A stretch of 64,000 bases of DNA from Cokeromyces recurvatus (lineage: Eukaryota; Mucoromycota; Mucoromycetes; Mucorales; Mucoraceae), in assembly GCF_025118155.1 (NCBI RefSeq), contig NW_026251388.1:496001-560000 (forward strand), given 5' to 3'. The notes below the pieces were generated by a model. It searched no databases and was not told the DNA's origin. It was given only the letters and a program-made list of their open reading frames with translations. Position numbers and translations under genes: made by a program. This document shows, in pieces, positions 1-14,590 of this stretch (the first letter of the stretch is position 1; each line of letters opens with the position of its first letter).

Positions 1-2729
1 ATTCTAATGTCATGGGAATAACGGTGCTGGCTAGACTTTTGATATTATCGTGAACAGGGTAAGTAGCAGAGACACCGACAGTCCAAGGAACAGGATTAGA
101 CATGGTATAAAAAGTCTTGAGGAAAGTAAACATACTTTGAATAGCGCATTTACGAACGTTATCATATAAATGAGCAGCAAGTTTCTGAAGTTCGACAAGG
201 GATTCTTCAATATAAGGTAAGAAATGAGATTTTGTGTTGGCAAAGAGTTCACCTAAGGCGTCAACAGCAAATTCTTTTTCATCAGCAATAGCAGAGTTGA
301 AATTAAAGTTTTCAAAGTCCTCATCGATATCATCATCCATGTCACCTGTAGTCAAATCAACCTCTTCATCCAACACGGTTTCATTCTTTTCTTCAGCCTT
401 ACAGGACTTTAAGATTTCAGGAACAATAGTGGGCAAATAAGGAGCAAACTCTTCACCAAAGACACGTGCAAGATTAGAAAACAAAGCAAATGAACATTCA
501 CGAAGACTAGGAGAATCTAAATGAAGTTGCTCAACTGCTAAGGCCATCAAGTTTTGTACATAAGGACGGAAAATATCAGCACCAACTGCTTCTGCAATTG
601 AACCAATTGTATCAGTAGCAACGCCACGAAGCATTTGGTCATCAGAAGATTCCTTAAGTGACATAAATTGAACAATTCGGGGTAAAACTTGGTTAAAGTA
701 AGGATGAAAGACTTCACCTGCGGCATGAGCAGCACTGCCGATGGCAGCTATGACAGTAGCACGAGTCTCGGTCTCTACACCGTTATCCAATAAAAATAAA
801 AGTTTTTCCATCAATAATTGAAGGTATTGAACAATATCTGAACCAAGACCCTCAAGAATAGCATCAAGAGCATTGCATGCATGCTTTGTAACTTCAGGAT
901 TATTATCATTCATCAAATTGAAAACAAGAGGTAATAAAACTTGGTGATGTTCAGAAATATCGGCAGGCATTTCCTCGGCAAGACATCCAAGAGCCATACA
1001 AGCAGCACGACGAACGATAATTTCAGAATCTTGAAGACCAGTGCAAACAAGAGGAAGAAGTTCATTTAATTTGTTGGCGATAATATCTGTACAACCTTCA
1101 ACTGTTACAGCAAATGCCATCATGGAAGCTTTACGATAATTTGGGTTGGGATTTTGGATATAATTAAGAACAAAAGGCATTACGATTGGGAATACTTGTT
1201 GAGGAGGGATGTTTGTTGCTAAAGCATTTAAAACTTTATATGATAACTAATATAATACAATAAGTACTCTTTTTTTTTGTTATTACTCCAAACATGTATG
1301 ATAAATATACTTACGCGAGATGCAGAATCTTCATCAATATCTTCAGGATCCTCTTCAGTACCAATAGGCATTAATCTTTCCACAATATGACCCACTAATT
1401 TCAAATGTCTGATCTTATTTTGTTTGCTAGTGTAATGCAAGTACAATTAATATATTTAATATAGCTGATATACAGATGTCTATGTTAACTTACTAAACAG
1501 CTGCCCACATTAAGAAGGATAGAGCAAAAACACGAATACTATCATCTAACTCAGTATTGGCACCGATTGTCAAGAAAAAGTCGATTAAATTAGCAAGATG
1601 TTCGCTCAATAAAGGTGCATCCTAAATATATATATATATATATGTTAAAGTTGTTCCATTTTTATGCTATGTACATAACAAAATTATGTCATTTACCAGC
1701 ATTAACATTGTATCAAAAACTTCAAAGATTTTTGCAGCGTTTTCTTCATCACCGTCCTTAATACATTGTTCTAAAACATTAACCATGTTGGGCAGAATGG
1801 CTCTGAACATTTTCTACATCAAAAGTAATATTTAGCTGTGCGCACTTTTTTTTTTTACTTAATAAATAAACATCCCAAGTCTCTATTCACTTACAATAGT
1901 AGATTTATCTTCACTATCGACAAATTCTGAAAGTTTACCAAGGACTAAGACTGTAGTAATTCTAACAGATTTACTTTCAGCGTCAACAATTAATTTATTG
2001 AAAAGTTGAAACAAACTAGCTGTATTGTTCATAAAAAGATCAGCAATCACTTCGAATAAGGTATATAAACAATAAATGCCTACTTCACGATGAGCGGCGT
2101 TTTGGCTGGCACATGATTCCTGTAAAAAGTTTAACAGTGTTGGCCATTTCTCATCAGGCATGTCAATACTAGCTACAGAAGATATAACTCTAGCAATGGA
2201 GTGACGAACAGTTTCACTATAGAAAATTGGTCAGTGTATATAGACATTTAGATAGTTAGGTTTTTATTATTATTATTTCTCGACTTACTTTTGCTCATTA
2301 AGGGCAATAGATAATAGTTGAGAGCGTAAATTAACCTTCAAGGCTTCTTGAATTTGAGGCCACCATTTTGTAATTCTCTTACGGAGTTCAACTGCGGCTA
2401 ATTGACGTACTTGAAAATGAGGTGAACGTGAGATAATCTCTACAAGAGCAGGGACACAGTCAGCTGAAGCATAATATTGTGTATTCAAAATAGATGTAGC
2501 CTATTGTTTAATAAACTAGTATGAGTATTTATATCCATTTTACAAAAAAAAAAATAGTTAAATAAAAAGTACATTTCTGATAGTCTCTGAATCTTGTGCC
2601 TGAGCTAACTTTGTTAAAAGATCATCGAGACCTGCAAGAAATTGCTACAAAAGAAATTATAGAAAATTTCAGTACAATCGTTATTAAAAGTAATCACTCT
2701 GCTTCTTTATTTTCAAAGTTTACCTCCAT
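1..2729 (-). CDS. KAP123: Importin beta-family karyopherin (importin-4/Kap123-like), 3' end beyond window
   Basis: A nuclear import receptor of the importin-beta superfamily. In yeast, Kap123 carries ribosomal proteins and histones through the nuclear pore. The protein starts MEQFLAGLDDLLTKLAQAQD and continues as stacked HEAT repeats, with an early PALVEII...VRQLAAVELRKRI repeat typical of the Ran-binding N-terminus. An acidic patch follows EEVDLTTGDMDDD. Exons I join: 2729-2724, 2644-2573, 2500-2289, 2216-1895, 1813-1697, 1621-1494, 1426-1315 and 1246-1. All junctions are GT-AG and phases agree, giving about 738 residues before the edge; the family is about 1,100, so the C-terminal third is missing. 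The first coding exon is only ATGGAG. Importin-4/Kap123 is preferred over importin-5/Kap121 from the N-terminal sequence; that subfamily choice is less certain than the superfamily. Confidence 0.85.
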
Positions 2730-3046
2730 ATTTATGATAAAGAAGGTTAATATGAACTAACTATGAAAGCAAAGCAAAGAAGAAAAAAAAAAAATAAATA
2801 AATAAGAAAATTTTTTTATCAACAAGAAAAAAAAAAAAAAAAAATTTGTGTTTCCGAAATTCGTGTTTGGCGAAAACGCCAAAATAGAGTTGTGAACGAG
2901 TTCTTCTGTGACTGTAGTAGCTGTCTTTTTTATTTTGAAATAATGCCACCCCTGGGAACACCAGATTTTCCCCCTCCCAATTTACAAAAAAAAAAATAAA
3001 ATAAAAAAATAAAATAGCTCTTTTCATACATTATTTTAATTGAATC
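2730..3046. promoter_or_regulatory. Shared divergent promoter of the Kap123-like gene and bL33m
   Basis: A 317-base spacer between two divergent start codons. It contains poly(A)/poly(T) runs and one GC-richer stretch around 2930-2985. No TATA box stands out. Both 5' UTRs must lie here, so it is the only candidate promoter for either gene. This is inferred from layout, not from a recognised motif. Confidence 0.4.
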
Positions 3047-3309
3047 ATGGCCAAGAAAGCAAAAGCAAGGGTTATTCTCGTAAAATTATTATCCACTGCT
3101 GGTACAGGTTACAACTATATTAAAAGTCGACCTAGAATTGCACCTAAATTGTCAATGATGAAATATGATCCTGTTGGTAATGGAATATATACATACATGC
3201 ATCTACATTACGAAAATGATGACAGTCAATACTAAATAATGTTCATTTTTACTTTTGATATATAGTCAAGCAGCATGTTTTATTTACTGAAACTAAAATG
3301 AAAAAATAA
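3047..3309 (+). CDS. MRPL39: Mitochondrial large-subunit ribosomal protein bL33m
   Basis: A small zinc-less L33 of the mitochondrial 54S subunit (yeast Mrpl39). The 57-residue product opens MAKKAKARVILVKLLSTAGT and contains RPRIAPKLSMMKYDP, both matching bacterial and mitochondrial L33. Reading straight through gives a false end at 3235. A GT-AG intron at 3177-3265 restores the conserved end DPVVKQHVLFTETKMKK and stop at 3307-3309. Exons are 3047-3176 and 3266-3309. The length fits the family. It is divergent from the karyopherin gene. Confidence 0.93.
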
Positions 3310-4098
3310 GCAGCAATAGTTGATGAATTGTTTTGTACATAATATATAAAGGAAACTACTCGCCATTATTTTATATACATATATATAGATGTATGTATTT
3401 ATATATGTATATGAATATATTATTTAATTAGCGTTTATACCAAAGAGCAGAATGAATATTTACGTCTACATGTGTCATAAATGAATTTATATATACTGTG
3501 TAATATAATTACATAATATAATCGAATTTCCCTTTCACTTGTTATTAAAAGTAATACACAGAAATGAATGGATCGCTTGTATTAAGCACACATGATTTAT
3601 GCATAGAAATTTTTAACTATCATACGTCTTAAATGAAACCTTGTCACATTTGCATATGCTTTGTACACCAAGTTGTTCTTCAGAAATGTCCATTAGGAAA
3701 AAAAAAGGGGGAGGGGAGAACAAAGAGAGAGAAAAGATGTGTGTATAATAAATAAAGATAGGAGAAAAATTAAGTTAAGGATCAATATTTTATTCTTTAT
3801 TTTTTTTTTCTTTTTTTGACTAAAACAATAGACTATTTATAAGCTAATAACGAGTTTTTTCTTTTTTTTTTTTTTTGTATTATGTGTTTATATCATAAAA
3901 GCATATATAAGCTAAAATCATTGATAATGATTCAAATCATGTATTCATGATATACTATATTGACATTAAACGATCCACTAAACGTATTTAGTTCTCCTGT
4001 ACATTCTTTCCCCCCTGATTATTTAAATTATATAAATACTAGGAAATATAAGGATAGTGAATAATGTTTCTTTTCTCTCTTCATTATTACACTATCAA
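3310..4098. other. Intergenic spacer, no gene seen
   Basis: About 790 bases of AT-rich DNA with TATA-type dinucleotide runs, a purine stretch (3700-3740) and poly(T) tracts. It holds the bL33m 3' UTR and the promoter of the downstream mannosidase. I see no coding or RNA gene. Confidence 0.5.
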
Positions 4099-6200
<2,102 letters not shown>

Positions 6201-6309
6201 TAATACTTATTATAATAAAGTTATCTTTTTTTTTCCCCTTTTATTCTCTCTATAAAAATAAAATAAAATAATGATACATGTACACAAAAAAGAGTAATAA
6301 TATATATAC

Positions 6310-6310
<1 letters not shown>

Positions 6311-6382
<72 letters not shown>
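6311..6382. repeat. (TACACA)12 hexanucleotide microsatellite
   Basis: Twelve uninterrupted TACACA units lie between the stops of two convergent genes, so the tract is probably inside one or both 3' UTRs. The flanks are TA-rich. It does not match a common fungal telomere repeat. Confidence 0.95.
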
Positions 6383-6411
6383 TACATATATATAGTAGCC
6401 TCCGTCATTCT

Positions 6412-6881
6412 TTATTTACCCAACTTCTTTCTTAAAGCACGAGTTCTTTTTCGCAATTTTTTATGTTTATGTTTATTCATCTTCAGGCGACGTTTTCGAA
6501 GCACACTGGTTAATTCAAGTTTTTCAACTGCTTTTGTTGTAGATGAAGTTCTATTGATCATGGGTGATGGAGGAGCAGGTGCGCTAAAAGGAAGAAGACG
6601 AGAAACATGTTCAGACACTTTTGACATAGATACTGGTTCTTTAGAAGCTAAATAAAACAAACAGAACTTAATAATTCATATATATACAATGACCTTCAAT
6701 ACTTACGAGAATATGATAATAGAGCCTTGTTAAATACATGTGGGGTTATGTTGGATGAAACATTATGTGTTGAGATAAAACGCTGTGATCTCCATAAACT
6801 AGAGTATTGTGTAATTTGAGCACGATTAGTAGCTGTCAAGAATCGTTGAAATATTTCTTTTGAAAACGTGTTCAACAACAT
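6412..6881 (-). CDS. COX24: Mitochondrial small-subunit ribosomal protein mS38 (Cox24/AURKAIP1 C-terminal domain)
   Basis: A component of the mitoribosomal small subunit; yeast Cox24/Qri5 was first linked to COX1 mRNA processing. The 136-residue protein has a basic, Ser/Thr-rich N-terminus suited to mitochondrial import. It ends in the diagnostic basic block KMNKHKHKKLRKRTRALRKK, the whole conserved core of the family. Exons are 6881-6707 and 6647-6412, joined across a GTAAGT...TAG intron that splits a Pro codon. The N-terminal half is poorly conserved, as usual for this family, so identity rests on the C-terminus. Its 3' end faces the GH47 gene. Confidence 0.88.
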
Positions 6882-7115
6882 GCTGACTTGTAAAGAAATA
6901 TTTATATTTATATATTTGTGTATATTTATATATATATATATATATTTTTTTTTTGTTCTTTCTTTATAGGGAAAGGAAATAAATAAAAGAGAAATTCAAA
7001 TTCACTGTAGAAGGGAGGGGGGTGGATCTATACTGAGTCAGTCAAGTAATTGCTTATTATCAATTACAGAAAGAAACCCTGGTCCCTTTTTTTTTTTTTA
7101 CCAACCAGTGATCAT

Positions 7116-7144
7116 TCCGGAGATATCAAATGTCCCGGACCGGA
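7116..7144. promoter_or_regulatory. CCGGA-containing cluster upstream of uS13
   Basis: Three CCGGA cores fall within 29 bases: TCCGGA (a palindrome) at 7116-7121, and CCGGACCGGA at 7135-7144. They lie about 120-140 bases upstream of the uS13 start codon in otherwise AT-rich DNA. I infer a transcription-factor site for a highly expressed ribosomal-protein gene. No factor is identified. Confidence 0.25.
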
Positions 7145-7259
7145 TATTTAAAAATACTCTGTCATTTCAGAATGAGTTGAGAAGAATGAATTTTGACCAA
7201 AAAGGCTCAATTAGTTGCATACAGTAAGGTCCTCCTTTTTTCGTTGTAAACTCCATAGC

Positions 7260-8006
7260 ATGGTATGTTTGTCAAAAAGGGAATCATACAAATAGATATG
7301 GATGATGAATGGATTTAAACTGTTTAAAGGAGAGAGAGGGGATAAACAAAATATTGGATGGATGATATATATATACATCTTTATGTGAATCATATTTCAG
7401 AAATGATGACTAACCTGCATTTTCTTTTTTTTTTTTCTTTCGCATTAGTCTCTCGTCGTTCCCGAAAGATCTACTGTATGTTTATTATTATTAATTTTTA
7501 GCAACAAAGAATTCAAGTTTATTCGTTTTTTATTAATTTCATTTTATTTTTTTTTATTTTTTTTTCTTTAGTTCCAACACATTATTCGTCTTCTTAACAC
7601 TAACGTTGACGGTCGTGTCAAGATCCAAATCGCCTTGACCTCTATTAAGGGTGTTGGTCGTCGTTTCGCCAACATTGCCTGTAAGAAGGCTGATGTTGAT
7701 CTCACCAAGAGAGCTGGTGAACTTTCTTCTGAAGAATTAGAACGTATTGTCACTATCCTTCAAAACCCTGCTCAATACAAGATCCCTGCTTGGTTCCTTA
7801 ACAGACAAAAGGATATTGTTGATGGTAAATCTTCTCAAGCTATCTCTAACGTTCTTGATACCAAGTACCGTGAAGATCTTGAACGTTTGAAGAAGATCCG
7901 TGCTCACCGTGGTCTCCGTCACTATTGGGGTGTCCGTGTTCGTGGTCAACACACCAAGACCACTGGTCGTCGTGGTCGTACCGTTGGTGTCTCCAAGAAG
8001 AAATAG
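7260..8006 (+). CDS. RPS18: 40S ribosomal protein S18 (uS13)
   Basis: Sits at the head of the 40S subunit and contacts tRNA and the 60S bridge. The 154-residue product includes [37 protein letters not shown] and the universal tail [20 protein letters not shown]. Exons: 7260-7262 (just the ATG), 7449-7475, 7572-8006. The ATG is followed at once by GTATGT, a strong fungal donor. After VPE there are two extra residues (RST in place of K) compared with animal uS13, set by the only good donor, GTATGT at 7476. Codon use is rich in C-ending codons (ACC, AAC, CGT), unlike neighbours, as expected for high expression. The stop TAG overlaps a donor (TA|GTAAGT). Splicing to 8132 regenerates TAG, so a further intron at 8006-8131 is likely. 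Confidence 0.95.
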
Positions 8007-8131
8007 TAAGTTTACACAAGTAATGAAGAGATTATTATTATTCAACAGTTAACTAATGAACTACATTTAAATAGAATTCATTTCTTCATTCGACACTTTT
8101 TTTTTATTTCCTTTTTTTTTTCTTTTAATAG

Positions 8132-9603
8132 GAAGCAAATGCTATGGATATTTTAAAACAGTTATTTTTTGATTTGAATTTGGCGGGTTTCTTTTATTAA
8201 AGAAAAAAGGAATAAAAAAAAATTACAAATGTATGCATATATTATTTACTTTTTGAATTGTTTTTTTTTTTATTTGCTGGCTTAAATAATTTTCTAGCTT
8301 CATTTCATAAATTTCTGAAATTTGGAGATCATCTTTCAGTTCGATAAAAACATATAAAAAAAATTGATTTCTTTAACAGCACAACATATGCAATAGAGTG
8401 AGTAATTGGAATTAATAAAGGAGGCCAGTCAATACATGATACCAGTAAACAAGATCAAATTTATATTGTGCCATTAAAGGTTATTTAGGATTTGAATGTA
8501 CTTGTTGTAGAGAGAATTATTTTGCTAATATTTTGATATATTATGTCAGCACATTAATTTCTGCTGTCAGGAATTATTTCAAATGATTACAAAACCAGTG
8601 AATCTTAGGTAAAGCTTAATAAGACTGTAAGCTCCTTTCATTATTGAAAGATGTTGTTTTTATAGCAGTTGTATATATATATATATATAGATGCTCATAC
8701 TATATGATGCTCTATGCTGTTTGTGTTAAGTTAATTAAAAGCACTGCTCTCAATGTGCTACTATTAACTACAAAAGAGCTTTATCTTCATAAACAAAAAT
8801 AATAATTGTATTTGACGCATACGCATAAAGAACTATTCTCATCATTACTATTTGTTTTGTTTTTTCAGTGACTATTATATGTACATTTAGTAGATAATAA
8901 AATGAGTATTTTGTATTTTTATATGAACTGACTTTATCACAAACTCTTTTACTCAAATGGTTTTTAATGCTCTTGTTCCTTTCAAAAAAAAAAAAAAAAA
9001 AAAAAAAAAAATTACGTAATAATTTTAGTTGAATAGAATTTGAACCATAACGCAATAAATTATTGTTTTAAATGTGAATTTTTAATATGCGAGAAACAGG
9101 AAGAATATAATAAAGTTTAATATTAGCTATTAAAGAATTCCCAGTTGGAAGGTATAATAGTATTGACTTATAATAATAGCATGTTGTTATATTTTTATCT
9201 TCAATTATTTTCATCCAAATAAGTATTCCAAGCAGCTGTTTGACATACTTTTAAGGAATACAAATCTACTATACAACGACGATCTTTTTTTTTTTTTACA
9301 TGTAATCCTTTCCTTTCTATTCTATTTTGCCCTGCTTTATCTATAGATTTTATTTTTTATTTAGATTATACGGGGGAAAAAAATTATATTTTTTTGATAT
9401 ATAAAACATACAAATAGTCCAAATAATCTTAACTATACAGTAGTAATTAATTTTTTTTTTATTGAACAACGTTTCACTATAATTAAAACATCACATTTTA
9501 TTAAATATCGTGTTTTATTCTTTTTTCTTTTTTCTTTTTTTTTCCTCTTATAACATATTCTTCTATCCTTTATTCCTTCTCTAAAATAAAAATATAAATC
9601 GTC
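8132..9603. other. Intergenic spacer, no gene seen
   Basis: About 1.5 kb of AT-rich DNA with the uS13 3' UTR at its left end and a 28-base poly(A) tract near 8982-9010. Pyrimidine-rich runs at 9500-9560 probably form the promoter or 5' UTR of the next gene. No coding stretch is convincing on either strand. Confidence 0.5.
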
Positions 9604-10287
9604 ATGTTCCTTCGTTCACGCAATAGGTCTTCAAAGGAAAGTGTTACATCTTCACTTTCATCGGGAAATGCATCAATTATCACACCATTATCGTCAACAG
9701 CAAGTCTTTATCAAAAAGTAGAAGTCTATAATATTCAAAAGGATGAAATTATAGACTTACAGCAAGAGCCACGCAATAAAAATGATTTAACTATTGAAAC
9801 TATGTCTGCTGTAATTGCTGCAGCCGTTCAACTCTCATCTACAAATGGTTCACCTTCTTCTCTTTCACTCGGTAATGCTTCTATCGTAAAATCCTCGACT
9901 ACAACTACAAAAAAGAAGAAGAAGAGATTCTCTTCACTTTTATCTTTTTCTTCATCCTCTTCCTCTCAGAATAAAAAACAGCAAAGCAATTATTGTTCCA
10001 CTTCTCCTCTATCTTCATCGTCACCTACAACTCCTGATCATTTATTTGAAGGTTCTTCAATTACTTTATCAGATGATGAAGATCCACTTTCTTCTCCTCG
10101 TATCAGTTCTACTACTTTTAATAGCCATATCATGATTGATGATGGTCGTGATGAACTTTTATACCGAGGAATTCAAATTAAAGAAATCAAAACTACCCTT
10201 AAACCTTTAGTAATTTCAAATGAAACACGTTTCCCTTTACCTGAAGTTAAACTCGAAAGACCAAGTTTTGCTCGGATTAGTTATTAA
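9604..10287 (+). CDS. Ser/Thr-rich protein of unknown function
   Basis: A single-exon 227-residue reading frame that I do not recognise. It is low-complexity: Ser/Thr-rich, with a KKKKKR basic run after TTTT, a polySer tract (LLSFSSSSSS) and an acidic LSDDEDPLSSP patch that resembles casein kinase 2 and proline-directed kinase sites. The phrase SSGNASII recurs as SLGNASIV, a short internal repeat. The C-terminus (about 185-227) is less repetitive: RDELLYRGIQIKEIKTTLKP then FPLPEVKLERPSFARIS. The ATG follows a CT-rich leader. Amino-acid bias and a long open frame in AT-rich DNA argue that it is real. It is probably a disordered regulatory protein. Confidence 0.6.
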   Translation: MFLRSRNRSSKESVTSSLSSGNASIITPLSSTASLYQKVEVYNIQKDEIIDLQQEPRNKNDLTIETMSAVIAAAVQLSSTNGSPSSLSLGNASIVKSSTTTTKKKKKRFSSLLSFSSSSSSQNKKQQSNYCSTSPLSSSSPTTPDHLFEGSSITLSDDEDPLSSPRISSTTFNSHIMIDDGRDELLYRGIQIKEIKTTLKPLVISNETRFPLPEVKLERPSFARISY

Positions 10288-10740
10288 TCACACCACATGT
10301 AATGTATACATCCATTTTATACCCTTTCTCTCTTTTATATAAATAAATAAATACATATATACATATACATTTAATAAAGTCTGTCATATATCATTTTTTT
10401 TTGAATTGCTTGTATAGCTTTATCTGTTAAATGAAGATTATTATTTTATTTTATTTTTACAAGTTCAGACTATGTTAAATGCATTAAATATTTTAAGATT
10501 TTTTTTTTACAGTGGATTATATGAGATCTGTTATGCCTCCTTTTCTAAACGTTGCTTGTTGCTATCATGGTTAATTCCTCATTATACTAATGTTGTTGGC
10601 TCTATTCAGTTGTATCAAGTAGTGGGCTCTTATTGGTGTGCTAGTATGAAGCTTCTTTCCTTATCAGTAGCACTTTCCTGCATATTATTAGAGGATTGAT
10701 GGCGGGCATTAGGAAAACTTTCTTAAATTCAGTCAGATCC

Positions 10741-10770
<30 letters not shown>

Positions 10771-10771
<1 letters not shown>

Positions 10772-10923
10772 CGCTCTGTTAAATTAGCCCTTTTCGACCA
10801 CAGACGGACCTTAACACTCCAGCTAATACCACCATAACTCAACTAGTTGTAGGAACAAATATTATGCGGGTTAATTTTTAATGCCCTAATCACGTTCCTG
10901 TACCATTGCCAATGAGACCGATC
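10771..10923 (-). pseudogene. Coding fossil, unidentified (51 codons, one stop)
   Basis: Read on the minus strand from 10923, this stretch gives peptide-like sequence: DRSHWQWYRNVIRALKINPH, then CSYN, a TAG, then LSYGGISWSVKVRLWSKRAN. Trp/Arg-rich composition with a single stop in 51 codons is unusual for AT-rich spacer DNA. It ends against an A29 tract. I do not recognise the family. A retroelement or transposase remnant is the most likely source, but this is inference. Confidence 0.35.
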
Positions 10924-11163
10924 TACCTTTTGATAATAACTTCAGTTCAATTTCTATCGGCCATATTAATAAAGCATTTCAATAACTTTTTTTTTTCGAA
11001 ATAAATAAAAGACACCTGGTGTTCGACCTACCTTACCATTAAAAAAAACAATATCATTTCTTATAGGATTTAATAGAGTCCACTACTACACTATTATTTG
11101 TTCAATCTCTATTGGTAGTGGTGTTTATACACCTCTTTTCCTCATTGCTGTGGTACACAAGCT

Positions 11164-11164
<1 letters not shown>

Positions 11165-11202
<38 letters not shown>
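11165..11202. repeat. Poly(T) tract, 38 bases
   Basis: An uninterrupted T run in a non-genic region. Comparable runs recur in spacers and introns across the window. The length may vary through assembly error. Confidence 0.9.
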
Positions 11203-11205
<3 letters not shown>

Positions 11206-12969
11206 TAAGCATGTATATGAAAATAATTTTATTGAGTTTAAAATAACCCTCCTGATTGACTTTGGTTTCAAAATGACCACTGAATTTCACTCTCACAAAA
11301 GATTGCTGAAGTGGAATCTGATCTTATTTTCAATTTACGCTTGAGTAGGACATGCAAATTAAGAAAAGAGAGGGGAGGGGCGGGTACTAACGATGATAAT
11401 GATGATGATGATGATTAGACTTTTGATTTTCATGTGGCTTGAAACATACTATAGGATTTAAAAATAAAGAAACCAAAACAGCTAAAAGCATCCTTAACAA
11501 GAAACAGAAGAAGATGTATTCTTAAACACTTAATAAATTCAATATTATTGACACGTGTTTCTTTTTCTTTTGCAAATTCATAGACTGCAGTAGTAATCGA
11601 TACACTTGAAAAGCTCTATGATTCATTTAAATATAAAGAGCCTCAATCGGACAAGGAAATAGTATACTTCCACTATTAAGCTAAATTTCACTGTTTACAT
11701 GCTGAAATATATGTGAATTTATGACTTTACAGTTGAATTCTTCTTTTTTTTTTGGTACAATCAAATACAATATGGTATCTCTATAAAAATATTAGAATTA
11801 AAATGAATATAGTAATTACAACAAGTCAACGAGACTGAACAATAGTTCTAAAAGCTGATTATTTTAAATAGTGGGCTATTTACAATATAAAAAAAAAATC
11901 CCTTAATATCTTCCTCTCTGAAGATGCGAGTTGATGTAAAGTATTCGAATAATTGAACACTATCTTTATTGAAACTTTATTGCAGTTAAAGAACCAGATC
12001 TTCTTCTGTTTCAACTGCCTTTTTCTTTATAAGCCAGCGGGGGGGGGGGGAAACTGGTATCATTCACAAACGTATTACTGCCAGACAATATTTTCCTCCT
12101 AATTAATAAGGGGAGTTGCAACGTGTTGTGAGTAAAGATTTTATATAGCACGTACGATTCATTCATTCATGTCTAAACGTGTACAGCTCCTTCAGTCATG
12201 TTAATCATATGTATTGAGAAAATTATCACCAATATCATAATATAGCAGCAGTAGTTTTATGCAACAAAAATCTTTCCAAGTTCAATTGCGAGCAATACAC
12301 CACCCTATCTTTTGTCAACCACGAAGAAACAGATTTGAATCTGCTTATGGCTTTCATTTCTTTTCTTTTCTTTTTTTTTTCATTTTTTCAAGCAAAGCTG
12401 CTTAATAAATGTTGAAAGATGGAGAGACCTTGTTACGACGATTCAAAACTTGTGCAGATATGCACGAGATGTCATCGAAGGTATCACACTACGGGAAAAA
12501 AAAAAAAAAGTGGTATGATAAGAGAGAATAATATGTTCCACGTTGGAGGTTGTTCATGATGAGATAACGGGGATTGGCCGTCAAATAACAATCTTACAAA
12601 TGTCTAAAGACTCTTTGTTAAAAGAAGGTTAGACAATCATATTTTTTTTTTTTTTTTTTTGAATTTGACGCAATTTTAGTGGAATTTTATGAGACAGTTT
12701 GAATCATCAATAATAAGCTTATTATTCATTTTTCATAGTTTATAGAACAAAAAGTTAGAATTATATAATATAATACACATGTTGAATGCCAGTTTTTTAT
12801 TTAATAAATTATGTGCAGTTACTAGCATACACATATCTAAAGAACATGTTGAAACGTTCAGATTTTTTTAACAAAAAAAAAGATTCTTTTGTCTTTCTTT
12901 TTTTTTTTTTCTTTTTACAAGAACATTATATGTTGATATACAAAAGGAAAAGGGAAGTTACTAACTTTT

Positions 12970-14590
<1,621 letters not shown>

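Larger units (their letters stand above)
10288..12969. other. 2.7 kb spacer with repeat debris
   Basis: No intact gene. It contains A29 at about 10742-10770, T38 at 11165-11202 and the minus-strand coding fossil listed separately. A short open segment near 11583-11680 ends in a stop. Peptide-like fragments near 12240-12350 are interrupted at once. The picture is of old mobile-element or gene debris. Confidence 0.45.

Noticed and set aside
3047..3235. bL33m read through to a stop at 3235
   Set aside because: The readthrough tail GIYTYMHLHYENDD matches nothing, while splicing 3177-3265 restores the conserved KQHVLFTE end.
6311..6382. Internal telomere repeat
   Set aside because: TACACA is not a known fungal telomere unit, and the tract sits between two 3' ends with TA-rich flanks, so it is a simple microsatellite.
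7568..8045. Two open frames antisense to uS13
   Set aside because: Same codon-bias effect; the Thr-rich product mirrors Gly/Arg codons of the true gene.
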